This document shows, piece by piece, positions 1 to 8,656 of a stretch of 61,876 nucleotides of DNA. This DNA is from Planctomyces sp. SH-PL62. Lineage in GTDB: Bacteria; Planctomycetota; Planctomycetia; Planctomycetales; Planctomycetaceae. Position 1 is the first letter of the stretch. Each line of letters starts with the position of its first letter. The notes beneath the pieces were generated by a model. The model was given only the letters and a program-made list of their open reading frames with translations, made no database searches and was not told the origin of the DNA. The translations under genes and the position numbers were made by a program. The DNA is taken from the NCBI GenBank assembly GCA_945893075.1, contig CAMDDX010000003.1, forward strand, positions 1 to 61,876, written 5' to 3'.

Positions 1-99
1 CCGCAGGGAGTCGCCTGGGCACCCCGCGGATTCAGACACGGCCACGGATCAAACCAAAAAACGATACCACTGCGTCAACCGAAAAGACGGTGTTGTTTC

Positions 100-1413
100 C
101 TAAACATTCTTTGGCGTGGCCCAGTGATCGCGATACGGGCGGCGGACAAGCGCATTGGCTTCTTCATCACCGACAAACAACTCCTTCTGCGGGTCGAACG
201 TCAGTGAGCGGCCCAATCGCGTGGCGATGTTTCCGAGGTGGCACAGCGACGTGGAGAGGTGCCCGGTCAGCGCGTCGGCGTTGAGTTTCGTTCCGGTGCG
301 GATCGCGTCGCAGAAGTTCTGCACGTGAGCGGCGTCGTTCTGAGCTTCCGGCTTCACAGAGACCGGGACCGGTTGATTGCGGTCGGACAAGACTTCGAGC
401 TTGCCTCGGCGGCTGAGATACATCTGCCCTTTGGTGCCGTAGAACTCGGCCCCGCTGTCGGTGTTGTGCGGGTAGTTCGAGGACCACAATCGCTGCTCGT
501 AGATGAACAGCTTGCGGTTGCCCGGCTGGCCGTCGCCGGGGTACTCGAACGTGACCTGCTGCGTATCGGGAAACTCCTGGTCGTCGTCGTACATGAATTT
601 GCCACCGAGCGCCGAGACTTTCGTCGGGTGCGTGTCGACTCCCAAGCCCCAGCGCGTGTAGTCGATGTCATGTACGCCGTCGTTCCCCATGTCGCCGGTG
701 CCGAAGTGATACCACCACGTCCAACGGTTATGGACTCGGTTGGTGCGATAGGGAATCAGCGTGGCCGGTCCGACCCAGTTGTCGTAATCGAAACCCGCCG
801 GCGGAGCGGTGTCCTGCCCGCGTCCAATCGAACCGCGGCGCTGGATGTTCCAGCACTTGGCGACCATCACGTTGCCGATGATCCCGTCGCGCAGCAGCTT
901 CACGGCTTCAATCATCATCGACGTGCTGCGGCTTTGAGTTCCGTGCTGCACCAGCGTCTTGTTGCGAGCAGACGCCTCGACCAGCAGCCGCCCTTCGCGA
1001 ATGTTGTGCGAGATCGGCTTCTCGACATAGACATGCTTGCCGGCATCGCAGGCCAGGATCGCGGCGATCGAGTGCCAATGATCCGGCGTGGCGATGACGA
1101 CCGCGTCGACCGACTTGTCATCCAGAATCCGACGGAGATCAGCGACCGCTCGATTCGACGGAATGTCGAACGCTTTTGCGGTGGCCGCTCGGCGGGTGTC
1201 ATCGACGTCACTGACGTAAGCGACTTCGACGTTGGCCGTCTTGCGAAATAGTCCCGCGTCGTGATTGCCACGTCCGCCGCAACCGATCAGGCCGACGACT
1301 AACTTGTCGTTCGCGCTCTTCGGTGCCGCTTGTGCGGTGCCGATGGCCGACGCGGCCAACAAGCCGGCAGAGGTCAGTTCCAGAAACTCACGTCGATTGG
1401 GTTGTGCGGTCAT
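100..1413 (-). CDS. Secreted Gfo/Idh/MocA-family oxidoreductase
   Basis: NAD(P)-dependent sugar or polyol dehydrogenase-like protein of 437 residues. It begins with a twin-arginine export signal (RREF at residues 7-10, then an Ala-rich hydrophobic stretch to about residue 30). A Rossmann GCGGRG loop is at 44-49, TPDHWH at 109-114, and the family's catalytic EKP is at 131-133. The C-terminal half is the usual alpha/beta dimerisation and substrate domain. The length fits the long, exported planctomycete subgroup, in which the substrate is rarely known. It is followed at 1471-1575 by an intergenic palindrome and shows no tight operon partner. The family and export are well supported; the substrate cannot be told. 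A related second copy lies at 29636-30973. Confidence 0.93.
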   Translation of the reverse strand: MTAQPNRREFLELTSAGLLAASAIGTAQAAPKSANDKLVVGLIGCGGRGNHDAGLFRKTANVEVAYVSDVDDTRRAATAKAFDIPSNRAVADLRRILDDKSVDAVVIATPDHWHSIAAILACDAGKHVYVEKPISHNIREGRLLVEASARNKTLVQHGTQSRSTSMMIEAVKLLRDGIIGNVMVAKCWNIQRRGSIGRGQDTAPPAGFDYDNWVGPATLIPYRTNRVHNRWTWWYHFGTGDMGNDGVHDIDYTRWGLGVDTHPTKVSALGGKFMYDDDQEFPDTQQVTFEYPGDGQPGNRKLFIYEQRLWSSNYPHNTDSGAEFYGTKGQMYLSRRGKLEVLSDRNQPVPVSVKPEAQNDAAHVQNFCDAIRTGTKLNADALTGHLSTSLCHLGNIATRLGRSLTFDPQKELFVGDEEANALVRRPYRDHWATPKNV

Positions 1414-1470
1414 GGCAGGTCTCCAGGATTGTCACATGGGTCGAATACGTCTTAGGCGAACGGCAACAGA

Positions 1471-1575
1471 TAAGTAACCCGACGCGTGAGCGAGGGCGAT
1501 CGCTCCACAGGGTTCGGAATTCGGGATTGATCACATCGTGAAGCGCTCGCCCTCGCTGACGCTTCGGGTTACTTA
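1471..1575. repeat. Intergenic palindrome, 34-bp arms
   Basis: The left arm 1471-1504 and right arm 1542-1575 are reverse complements at about 31 of 34 positions, with a 37-nt centre. The arms start with TAAGTAACCCGA and contain a GAGCGAGGGCG block that reappears in related form at the edge of the composite repeat near 3018. It lies between two minus-strand genes and could act as a transcription attenuator, but it has no U-tract. Confidence 0.85.
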
Positions 1576-1614
1576 AGTCCTGCCGTCCGCCTGATGAATC
1601 GTTTGGGTCACATC

Positions 1615-2907
1615 TCACGGCTTGCGAACATCTAGGCACACAATCTCCTTGTCATCGCGCAGAAACAACTGGCCGTTTGACAATGCCGGCGCTTGCCGAG
1701 TCGAACCCAGCACCGTCGCTCGGCTGAGTTCGTCGTAGCGTTCGGGAGTCGCTCGCACGAGCACGAGTTCGCCCTTCATCGTCGAGATAAACAGCTTGCC
1801 GTCGGCGGCGATCAGGTTGCCTTTCCCGAAGCGAGCTTGTTGCCATTTCCGTTCGCCGGTCGCGGCGTCGATGCACGTCAGATGCGTGATTGGGCCGGCT
1901 CCACCGACGTTGTCCATGCCATACAGGAAACCGTCCAACAGCATCGAGGTTTGCCATTCGTTGCGAAGCACGCTCTTCGTGCCGAACGAATTCCAGACTT
2001 CGCTGATCTCGAACTTGTCGGCCTGAGACTTCAATGCGAGCAACACGCTGCCGTGGTCTTCGCCCGACGAGAGGAAAACATTCCCTTGGATTTCGAGTGG
2101 CGTGGTGATGTTGCAATTGAAGTTCGTATTGAACGGGTAGCGCCACAGCAGCGTCCCTTTCGCAGGATCAACGCCGAGGGCCGAGTTGCCGGTGAACGCC
2201 ACGATTTGCTGGCGGCCTCCGACGTTCAACAACGCGGGCGATGAATACCCGGCAGGATCTTTGCCGGCGGTCCAAAGTTGCTTCCCCGACTTCGTATCAA
2301 ACGCCACGAGCGTTCCCTTGGCAGCACCGGCCGTGACGATGACCTGCTCGCCCACCACCAGCGGAGAGCAAGCCATGCCGTACTCAGCTTCCTTGCCGGA
2401 GAGTTCCTTGAGGACGTTGTGCGACCAGAGCTGTTTGCCGTCTTGAAAGTTGTGTGCCGACAGAATCCCTTCGCCGGTGAAGACGAAGACGTGCTCACCC
2501 GCGATGGCCGGCGTCGCGCGCGGGCCGTTCCCCATCGGGTTGCGATATTCAGGAGCTAACGGCGTTTGCCAGATCGACTCGCCCGACTTCGCGTCCAGCG
2601 AGATCAGCCATTGCTCCCCGTCGCGCTGCACCAGCGTCAGCACTCGGCCGCGGCTGATGGCCAGACCCGACATGCCGACTCCGCCCGGCGCACGCCAGAC
2701 TTCCTTCGGCCCCTGTTCGGGAAAGCGATCAAGCAAACCGGTTTCGCTCGACAACCCATTTCGCCGCGGGCCGAGGAGCTGCGGCCATTCCCCCTTCGCG
2801 TCCGACTGCGCGGCGATTGGTTCGGCACTGACCGTCACCGCGAACGCGACGACGACTCCGAACAGCATCCTCATCTGATAGCCCAGCAGAGCGCGCTTGA
2901 CGGACAT
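1615..2907 (-). CDS. Exported PQQ-type beta-propeller (outer-membrane BamB/quinoprotein-like)
   Basis: About 430 residues. A hydrophobic N-terminus ending in an Ala-rich cleavage region marks export. The body is a series of PQQ-like blades, each with a variant of the pattern 'A.d..tG...W', for example SLDAKSGESIWQ, AFDTKSGKQLW and CIDAATGERKWQ. These build an eight-bladed propeller typical of BamB or quinoprotein dehydrogenases. No dehydrogenase catalytic residues were identified, so a scaffold or assembly role is as likely as an enzymatic one. The start is set at the ATG at 2907 because AGGAGG lies just upstream; the reading frame is open a further 15 codons but those residues do not look like a signal peptide. 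Confidence 0.88.
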   Translation of the reverse strand: MSVKRALLGYQMRMLFGVVVAFAVTVSAEPIAAQSDAKGEWPQLLGPRRNGLSSETGLLDRFPEQGPKEVWRAPGGVGMSGLAISRGRVLTLVQRDGEQWLISLDAKSGESIWQTPLAPEYRNPMGNGPRATPAIAGEHVFVFTGEGILSAHNFQDGKQLWSHNVLKELSGKEAEYGMACSPLVVGEQVIVTAGAAKGTLVAFDTKSGKQLWTAGKDPAGYSSPALLNVGGRQQIVAFTGNSALGVDPAKGTLLWRYPFNTNFNCNITTPLEIQGNVFLSSGEDHGSVLLALKSQADKFEISEVWNSFGTKSVLRNEWQTSMLLDGFLYGMDNVGGAGPITHLTCIDAATGERKWQQARFGKGNLIAADGKLFISTMKGELVLVRATPERYDELSRATVLGSTRQAPALSNGQLFLRDDKEIVCLDVRKP

Positions 2908-3017
2908 AACTCCTCCTCGGTTTGGCGTGGATCTGGTATATCGCATTTCCATCCGTGGAACGCGGGTGGCACTTTACCGAACCGAGAGAGAATTTCCGCC
3001 TGTCGCTCCCTGCACAC

Positions 3018-3320
3018 TAGCCCGACGCGCAAGCGAGGGAGTGGAAAGCAACGGCGATTCGATCCCTCGCTTGCGCGCTTTGAAGTTGCGCTGTTTTCAG
3101 CCCCGAACGGGGCGAGACTCGAAAGCCCAGGGCGCAGCCCTGGGAAACGGCCGTGTTTGAAGCCCATAAGCCCCGAAGGGGCGCGACACAACGAGTCGCG
3201 CACCTTCAGGGCTTTTCAAATCAGAATTCCTCGAATCCCAGGGCTTCGCCCTGGGCTGTCGAGTTCCGCCCCTTCGGGGCTGAAAACTGCGCAACTTCAA
3301 AACTTGCACGTCGGGCTAGT
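3018..3320. repeat. Composite nested palindrome of planctomycete type
   Basis: About 300 bp of non-coding DNA made of nested inverted repeats. An arm at 3081-3143 pairs imperfectly with 3238-3299. Each arm itself contains small hairpins (CCCCGAACGGGG; CAGGGC-GCA-GCCCTG). The outermost ends, around CTAGCCCGAC (3015-3025) and GTCGGGCTAG (3310-3320), also pair. The same CAGGGC..GCCCTG and CCCGAAGGG modules recur at 9865-10045 and 51591-51757. No convincing gene is present. Confidence 0.85.
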
Positions 3321-3332
3321 TTGAAACGGCTG

Positions 3333-4910
3333 CTACCGATTTCTGTTCCACGCCAGAGCCAGCGGTGCGGTCGCCAAGGGAGCCACGACGAGCGTTGCGA
3401 GAAGAACGCCGAACACGCCCAGCAGCAGTGATCGAGCAGGATGTAGCATCCAATCGAGTGCGATCAATCCGCTGAGCATCGTCCACACGCTGAACGCGGC
3501 ATAGACCGTCGGCAACCCGATCAGCGCTCGACGCCGCGCCGACACAAACGCCCAGACCGTGCCCAGCGCGAGCACCATTCCCGCGGCGACGCCAACTCCA
3601 TGATCGAAATTCCGCTGTGCCGAAACTGGCAGTGCGTAGTTGTAGAACAGCCCCAGCCCGACCATGAGCGCGAACAGTCCGAGGATCAATTGAGCCAGCA
3701 ACGCAGATCGTCCCGTCATGGCGATCGACGCAAAAACCGACACGACCGTCCAACATCCCAGCAACGTCATCGGGAAATACCACCAGCCCCAATCGTTCAA
3801 AATCTCAACGGGGGGGATGACACCCTTCGCGAAAAGAACGGCGGTGAGAATCACAAACGGCACGGCCCAGATGGTCCACGCGATGAGCACGCTCTTAGCC
3901 AAGACTTTCAGAAGCGTGCGCGACATCTCGGTGTTCGTCAGCGGACGTGTCGCGAGGAAATGCCCCATCTCGAACGTCTGGTCATTGGGACCGACGATGG
4001 CTAGGGCGAAACCAAGGAATCCCATCAACGTCAACATCGCACCACCGGCGACGAAGCCCTCGAACAAGTCCAGCAACTCGCGGTTGAAAAGAACCCAGAT
4101 CCCCAGACCGATCACCATCCCGAACACAACGGTGGCGGGCATGACCCGGCCCTTTCTCCTCCACTCAAACCAGAAGTGCGCCTGCTCAGGAGTCGTGAAC
4201 GGAGCACCGACTTCGGGCGGAGGATCACAGACCCGTTCGATCCAAGCGATCATCCCTAGCGACGGCAACGGCTCGCCGCAGCGACGCCGAGCAACTCCCA
4301 CGACGGCCCCGTAATACGAGAGTCCCGCGAACGTCAGCAACGCGAAGACATCTGTAGTGGTGACTGCGACCCACGGATGAGTCGGCAACGAGAACATTGG
4401 CCCATACCGCGACTTGAACCAGAGTCCGAGAATCGCGCCAACAATCCCCACGGCCAATGGAAGCCACGCCGATTTCTCCGCTGACCACAGCACGGCTTGG
4501 ATGGCCGCCACTCCGACTGCCGCAAACAGCGCCGGTCCCCACAACGGCCAGTTCAGATCGAACGCCGCATTCCAGCACGCAGTGCTCGCCAAGGACTCCA
4601 ACGCCACCAGCACCATGGACGGCAACATCTGCCAAGCCACCAGCGACGACGTCCGAATCGGCATCGCGTACAAACGCGCTGGCTGACCCTGCGCGTCAAA
4701 CGCCGCGCATCCGAAAATAAACATTTGAATTTGGATCAGCGTGAGCTGTATCACCAAAATGCTGGGATCGTCGGGATCGAACCCCGGTTCGTGACGCAGC
4801 GCGGTGAGGAGCAGCACTGGCAACGCATTCGCCGCGAGCGCGAAGGCCAGCAGACTCCAGCGTCCGCGAGTCAGCATCTCCCACGTCATCGTCACGGGAA
4901 TGGATCGCAT
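3333..4910 (-). CDS. ABC transporter permease, integral membrane
   Basis: A 525-residue, very hydrophobic protein with roughly a dozen predicted membrane segments along its length and no recognisable catalytic motif. It lies directly downstream of an ABC ATPase gene (5104-6006) and a GntR regulator, in the same orientation. That is the arrangement of YtrA-controlled ABC-2-like exporters, so I assign it as the permease partner. The start at the ATG 4910 has a GGAG ribosome site upstream; an upstream extension would run into the palindrome 4922-5086 and is rejected. The transported substrate is unknown. Confidence 0.82.
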   Translation of the reverse strand: MRSIPVTMTWEMLTRGRWSLLAFALAANALPVLLLTALRHEPGFDPDDPSILVIQLTLIQIQMFIFGCAAFDAQGQPARLYAMPIRTSSLVAWQMLPSMVLVALESLASTACWNAAFDLNWPLWGPALFAAVGVAAIQAVLWSAEKSAWLPLAVGIVGAILGLWFKSRYGPMFSLPTHPWVAVTTTDVFALLTFAGLSYYGAVVGVARRRCGEPLPSLGMIAWIERVCDPPPEVGAPFTTPEQAHFWFEWRRKGRVMPATVVFGMVIGLGIWVLFNRELLDLFEGFVAGGAMLTLMGFLGFALAIVGPNDQTFEMGHFLATRPLTNTEMSRTLLKVLAKSVLIAWTIWAVPFVILTAVLFAKGVIPPVEILNDWGWWYFPMTLLGCWTVVSVFASIAMTGRSALLAQLILGLFALMVGLGLFYNYALPVSAQRNFDHGVGVAAGMVLALGTVWAFVSARRRALIGLPTVYAAFSVWTMLSGLIALDWMLHPARSLLLGVFGVLLATLVVAPLATAPLALAWNRNR

Positions 4911-4921
4911 GATGGTTGCTC

Positions 4922-5086
4922 CTGGAGTGCTGCGGCTTGACGCAGCCCTCCATCCATTTGAAATAGCGGTACACAAGTTTCAGAAACGATCGACACGAAC
5001 ATCGGCGGACCAATCGCCACGTTTCTTGAACGTCCGCGTTTTCATTCCAATCGAATGGAGGGCTGCGTCGAGCCGCAGCACTCCAG
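4922..5086. repeat. Palindrome inside the ABC operon, 43-bp arms
   Basis: Arm 4922-4964 and arm 5044-5086 are near-perfect reverse complements (about five mismatches), beginning CTGGAGTGCTGCGGCT. It separates the ATPase and permease genes of one operon, so it could modulate downstream expression. A second member of the same family lies at 15836-16000. Confidence 0.87.
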
Positions 5087-5103
5087 GGGTGAGGGTTGAC
5101 GAT

Positions 5104-6006
5104 TCAACTGAGAATCCGAGACACAAAAATCTCATCGAGCGTCAGCGCGGTGTCTCCCACGACGGTGGCACCAATCGCCTCAGCCGCGCGGCGCAACTGG
5201 CCGCTCTCGCCGTTGCAGATGTAACTCCACTCGACACCCTGGCCCTCGAACGAGAGCGTCCCCACCAGCGACGGCGGCCGGTCGAGCGGTTGACCGAACC
5301 GCAACGTCATCCGGCGGTGCGTGTCTTTGATCTCATCCATCGGTGCGGTGAGCAGGATTCGTCCTTGATGGATGATCGCCACTCGGTCAGCGACCCGTTC
5401 GACCTCGTCCAGCAGATGCGATGAGAACAACACGGTCCGCCCCTCGTCGGCGATCGTCCGGATGATCGCTCCCAAAATGTCGCGACGCACAACCGGATCA
5501 AGCCCTGATGACGGCTCATCCAGGACGAGCAACTCCGGACGATGAGCCAGCGCGACGAGCAATCCCGCTCGTGCTCGCTGGCCACGCGACAGATTCTTGA
5601 TGCGCGCGTTGCCATCGAGATCGAACGCCTCACGCAGTTCTTCCGCATAGGCTTCGTCCCAGTTCGGAAAGAACGCCTGCGTGTAGCGCATCAATTCGCA
5701 GACGCGCATCCAATTCGGCAGGTCGCGATCTTCCGACAGGTAGCCGATGCGGCCCAGCGTGCCGACCGGGTTCTGTACCGGATCGAGACCGAAAACCTGC
5801 ACGCTTCCCGATTGAGCCTTGAGCATTCCAAGAACGTGCTTGATGAGCGTCGTCTTTCCGGCCCCGTTGCCGCCAATCAAGCCGAACACACCGCCGCGCG
5901 GGACCGTCAGCGAGAGGTCGTCGAGTGCCGTCTTGTTGCCAAACTGCCGCGTGACTCGGCGAATCTCCACGATCGGCGGAGCGGCAGAGGAAAATGGTTC
6001 GTGCAT
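5104..6006 (-). CDS. ABC transporter ATP-binding protein
   Basis: A 300-residue cytoplasmic ATPase that would power the permease encoded next to it. Walker A GGNGAGKT is at 45-52, the signature LSRGQ near 139, and Walker B LLVLDEPSSGLDP near 159, followed by the H-loop region LFSSHLLDEVERVADRV. A C-terminal domain of about 80 residues follows, as in exporters of the drug/Ytr/Nod type. The ATG at 6006 is preceded by GAGGAG. It is second in the order regulator, ATPase, permease. The cargo cannot be deduced. Confidence 0.95.
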   Translation of the reverse strand: MHEPFSSAAPPIVEIRRVTRQFGNKTALDDLSLTVPRGGVFGLIGGNGAGKTTLIKHVLGMLKAQSGSVQVFGLDPVQNPVGTLGRIGYLSEDRDLPNWMRVCELMRYTQAFFPNWDEAYAEELREAFDLDGNARIKNLSRGQRARAGLLVALAHRPELLVLDEPSSGLDPVVRRDILGAIIRTIADEGRTVLFSSHLLDEVERVADRVAIIHQGRILLTAPMDEIKDTHRRMTLRFGQPLDRPPSLVGTLSFEGQGVEWSYICNGESGQLRRAAEAIGATVVGDTALTLDEIFVSRILS

Positions 6007-6064
6007 GAGATCACTCCTCTACGTAGGTGAGTCGCTCCGCGACTCACATTGGTTCGAGGCCAAA

Positions 6065-6460
6065 TCATTCCTCGTTTCGGGTCGATTGCATGGCCGCGTG
6101 ACGTTGCTGAACGAGCTTGACGATTTCTTCCAAAGCCACATCCATGTGCCGCGCCTCGGCCAGCAAAGCGTCGATCCGTCCGGTCAGAATCTTGACTCGT
6201 TCGCGCCGAGCCAACGGTGAGCCTTGGTCGGAAACGTAAGTCCCTGCCGTGCGGCGCTTCTCCACGATGCCGGCCGTTTCCAATTCACGATACGCACGAG
6301 CGACCGTGTTCGGGTTGACGAGCAGTTGCTCGGCCAACACGCGAATTGCCGGCAACTCCTCCCCCGCCGCCAGTCGGCCGGAGGCCACCAGGTATTTGAT
6401 CTGGTTGACGACCTGCTGATAGATCGGCACGCCGTCATGAGGTGAGATGTGGATCTGCAT
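6065..6460 (-). CDS. GntR-family (YtrA subfamily) transcription regulator
   Basis: About 131 residues. The N-terminal winged helix-turn-helix begins PIYQQVVNQIKYLVASG and includes the GntR motif LLVNPNTVARAYRELE. Only a short C-terminal helical tail for dimerisation follows, which is the mark of the YtrA subgroup. Such regulators usually repress their own ABC transporter operon, and here the ATPase and permease genes follow directly. A perfect 8-bp inverted repeat at 6494-6515, just upstream of the start, is the likely operator. I use the ATG at 6460; an in-frame TTG further upstream would place the operator inside the gene. Confidence 0.92.
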   Translation of the reverse strand: MQIHISPHDGVPIYQQVVNQIKYLVASGRLAAGEELPAIRVLAEQLLVNPNTVARAYRELETAGIVEKRRTAGTYVSDQGSPLARRERVKILTGRIDALLAEARHMDVALEEIVKLVQQRHAAMQSTRNEE

Positions 6461-6493
6461 GGTCCATTTCCGCCGCGTGCGGGGCACGCACAT

Positions 6494-6515
6494 TTGTATT
6501 AACTCAATAATACAA
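6494..6515 (-). promoter_or_regulatory. Probable operator of the GntR-ABC operon
   Basis: TTGTATTA and TAATACAA are perfect inverted 8-mers separated by six bases, 34-55 bp upstream of the regulator's start. AT-rich dyads of this shape at the head of YtrA-type operons are the usual binding sites, so autoregulation is inferred. Confidence 0.7.
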
Positions 6516-6835
6516 CTGGCGGAGTTCGGCGGCAAGCCATGACTTTGAAAAATGACTAGGCATCAACACCGCTCATGCAGCCGTTCCATCCGTGCCCCGG
6601 CTTTGCTCCGCCGCGGCGGATGCGGTCCCACTCTTTCAAATTGATTCCGCACGGATGGCAAGGCCGGAGCACGGATGAAGACTCGGCCGACCGTGCGAAA
6701 CGATTGTTCGTTCCTTCAGCGGCCAGCGGTTCGACGTGTTGTTTCTTCACGAGTAAAGTTTCGACGCCTTCGCACAACGGTCAAACAAGTGGATTTGACC
6801 AACGACTGCATCTGACTCATCCAGAAGGGGCCGCC
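6516..6835. other. Intergenic region before the ceramidase-like gene
   Basis: About 320 bp. I see a weak inverted repeat (CCATCCGTGC near 6586 and GCACGGATGG near 6650, with a second GCACGGATG at about 6669) but no gene. The reading frame of the ceramidase-like gene happens to stay open back to 6575, without a ribosome site there and without protein-like composition. Confidence 0.5.
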
Positions 6836-8407
6836 ATGTCGCTTGAAATGGAAACCAACCGCGTGACAACTTGTCCGTTCAAACTGCGAGACACCTTGGG
6901 GCGCACGGGACTGCGACTCGCTTTTGCGATCTTCACCGTTTGTGGGGGGCTACTGTCCGCCGACGCTCATGCCGCGCAGCTTCAAGCGGGAGCGGCCAAG
7001 GTCGATATCACCAACCGCGAAGCTGGGCCGGTCAATGATCCGTTGTGGGTGAAGGCGCTCGTCATCAAGAGCGACAAGACGACCGCCGTGATCGTCACTG
7101 TCGATGCCGTCGCGATCGGGCAGATTGGTCACATCAAGAACGACTACCTGGGGAAAGTTCGCACGCGCATCGAGAAGGAACTGGGCATCAAGCCCGCCAG
7201 CGTGATGGTGAATGCCAGCCATTGCCACGGAGTCGTCTGCTCGGACGTTGACGAGCGGACGTTTCAGGCAGTGCAGCAGGCGACGAAGAACCTGATGCCG
7301 GTCAACGTCGGTGTCGGCACTGGCCATGAAGATCGCATCTCGGAGAACCGCCGGCTCAAGCTGAAGAACGGCAAGGAACTCGATGTCCGCCATGCGTACT
7401 CGATGCCGGCCGACGAAGACGTGGTCGAGGTCGGGCCAATCGATCCGGAGATCGGCATCCTGCGGTTCGATCGCAACGACGGGCAGACGGTCGCGGTCGT
7501 TTACCACTTCGCCATGCATCCCATCATGGGCGTGGCAAACGGCGGCAACACCGCGGACGTGACCGGCTTCGCCTCGAAAGTCATCGAAGACAACCTCAGC
7601 GAGGGAACCATCGCGTTGTTCGTGCAAGGCTGCGGCGGCGACATCAATCCGATGAACTACAAAGACGTCGAGCATCCGCGCAGCGCGGAACCGCTGGGCA
7701 ACATGCTGGGGCTCAGCACGCTGCAAGCGTTGCGAAAGATCCGCAGCAAAGCGGATGAGCGGCTGACCGTCATCAACGAGACACTCACGCTGCCTCGCGC
7801 CGATCTGGCGGAACGCATCGCCTCTCTGGAGGCTGAGCAGGCCAAGCAACTGAAGTCTCTGACCGGCACCAGCCTGAATCTCAAGACGTTCCTGCCGCTG
7901 GTGGTGAAGTACAACTTGTCGGAGGAGTTTCCTTCGTATTACTCGCACCGCTACATGCACGAGAAAAAGCTGGGGCGGGAGGAATGGAGCAAGCTGGATG
8001 CGGACAACCGCCGGCACATGCAGCAGTACATCGCCAACATCCACACGATGGAGCAACTGACGCGGACGCAAACGAATCTCACGCTGTTGCGAATGCACCA
8101 GGCGCAGAACATCGCCGCCGGAAAGCGAACAATCGACACCGAATTGGTCGGCATGCGCATCGGCGATGCCACGATCGTGACATTTCCCGGCGAACTGACC
8201 GTGCAGATTGGTCTGAACATCAAGAAGAAGTCCCCGCACCCGCGGACCTTCGTGGCGGGCTACACCAACGGCTACATCTACTACTCCCCGACGGCGGAAC
8301 AACTCCTGAACGTCGGCGGAGCTCAAGAAGACAGCGACTGCATCCTCGCCCCGGAATGGCAGGGGATGTTTGAAGCGAGGGTCGCTGAGATCTTGAAGAA
8401 GCTGTGA
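6836..8407 (+). CDS. Secreted neutral/alkaline ceramidase-like hydrolase
   Basis: A 523-residue protein. An N-terminal charged region is followed by a hydrophobic segment and ADAHA, a likely signal-peptide cleavage site near residue 45. The mature part begins LQAGAAKVDIT and contains NASHCHG, FAMHPIMGV and the Gly-rich segment QGCGGDINPMNY. These are landmarks of the N-terminal catalytic domain of neutral/alkaline ceramidases, which hydrolyse the amide bond of N-acylated sphingoids using a zinc site built from such His residues. Planctomycetes have many divergent secreted copies, and the substrate may be another amide. The ATG at 6836 has AGAAGGGG upstream. No partner gene is evident. Confidence 0.88.
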   Translation: MSLEMETNRVTTCPFKLRDTLGRTGLRLAFAIFTVCGGLLSADAHAAQLQAGAAKVDITNREAGPVNDPLWVKALVIKSDKTTAVIVTVDAVAIGQIGHIKNDYLGKVRTRIEKELGIKPASVMVNASHCHGVVCSDVDERTFQAVQQATKNLMPVNVGVGTGHEDRISENRRLKLKNGKELDVRHAYSMPADEDVVEVGPIDPEIGILRFDRNDGQTVAVVYHFAMHPIMGVANGGNTADVTGFASKVIEDNLSEGTIALFVQGCGGDINPMNYKDVEHPRSAEPLGNMLGLSTLQALRKIRSKADERLTVINETLTLPRADLAERIASLEAEQAKQLKSLTGTSLNLKTFLPLVVKYNLSEEFPSYYSHRYMHEKKLGREEWSKLDADNRRHMQQYIANIHTMEQLTRTQTNLTLLRMHQAQNIAAGKRTIDTELVGMRIGDATIVTFPGELTVQIGLNIKKKSPHPRTFVAGYTNGYIYYSPTAEQLLNVGGAQEDSDCILAPEWQGMFEARVAEILKKL

Positions 8408-8415
8408 GCGATCCC

Positions 8416-8630
8416 GAAGGTTTCCGCAGGCTTCCCATTCGCTGTCTCCCTAAATTCGCTGTCGCCTCTTCGCCTCGGATGAGAGATCGACAGCGAAGTT
8501 AGAGAGACAGCGAATGCAAGAATCGGAGATGCGTTCGACGAGACAAGGATCGACCAGGGACTCGATCATTGAGTTGTGTAGCGATCAATGAGGCAAGCTC
8601 GGTGGAGGTGGTTTCAATGTTCTCCTCGCG
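8416..8630. repeat. Left copy of a ~200-bp direct repeat containing a palindrome
   Basis: This stretch matches 12547-12725 along nearly its whole length, from GGTTTCCGCAGG through CAATGTTCTCC. Inside it, arms 8436-8464 and 8488-8516 form an inverted repeat (27 of 29 bases) of the ATTCGCTGTCTC family. The pair of copies brackets the three-gene operon 8657-12527. Confidence 0.85.
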
Positions 8631-8656
8631 CGGAATATACGAAGTCGGCAAGTCCG

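Noticed and set aside
238..1251. Long plus-strand frame opposite the oxidoreductase gene
   Set aside because: It is a mirror of a well-supported gene on the minus strand, with Arg/Val-rich random composition and no motif. Similar long shadows lie at 6950-8326, 31409-32518, 33053-34216 and 43910-45097.
6575..6835. N-terminal extension of the ceramidase-like protein
   Set aside because: The frame is open but the sequence has no ribosome site at its start, and the signal peptide begins only after ATG 6836.
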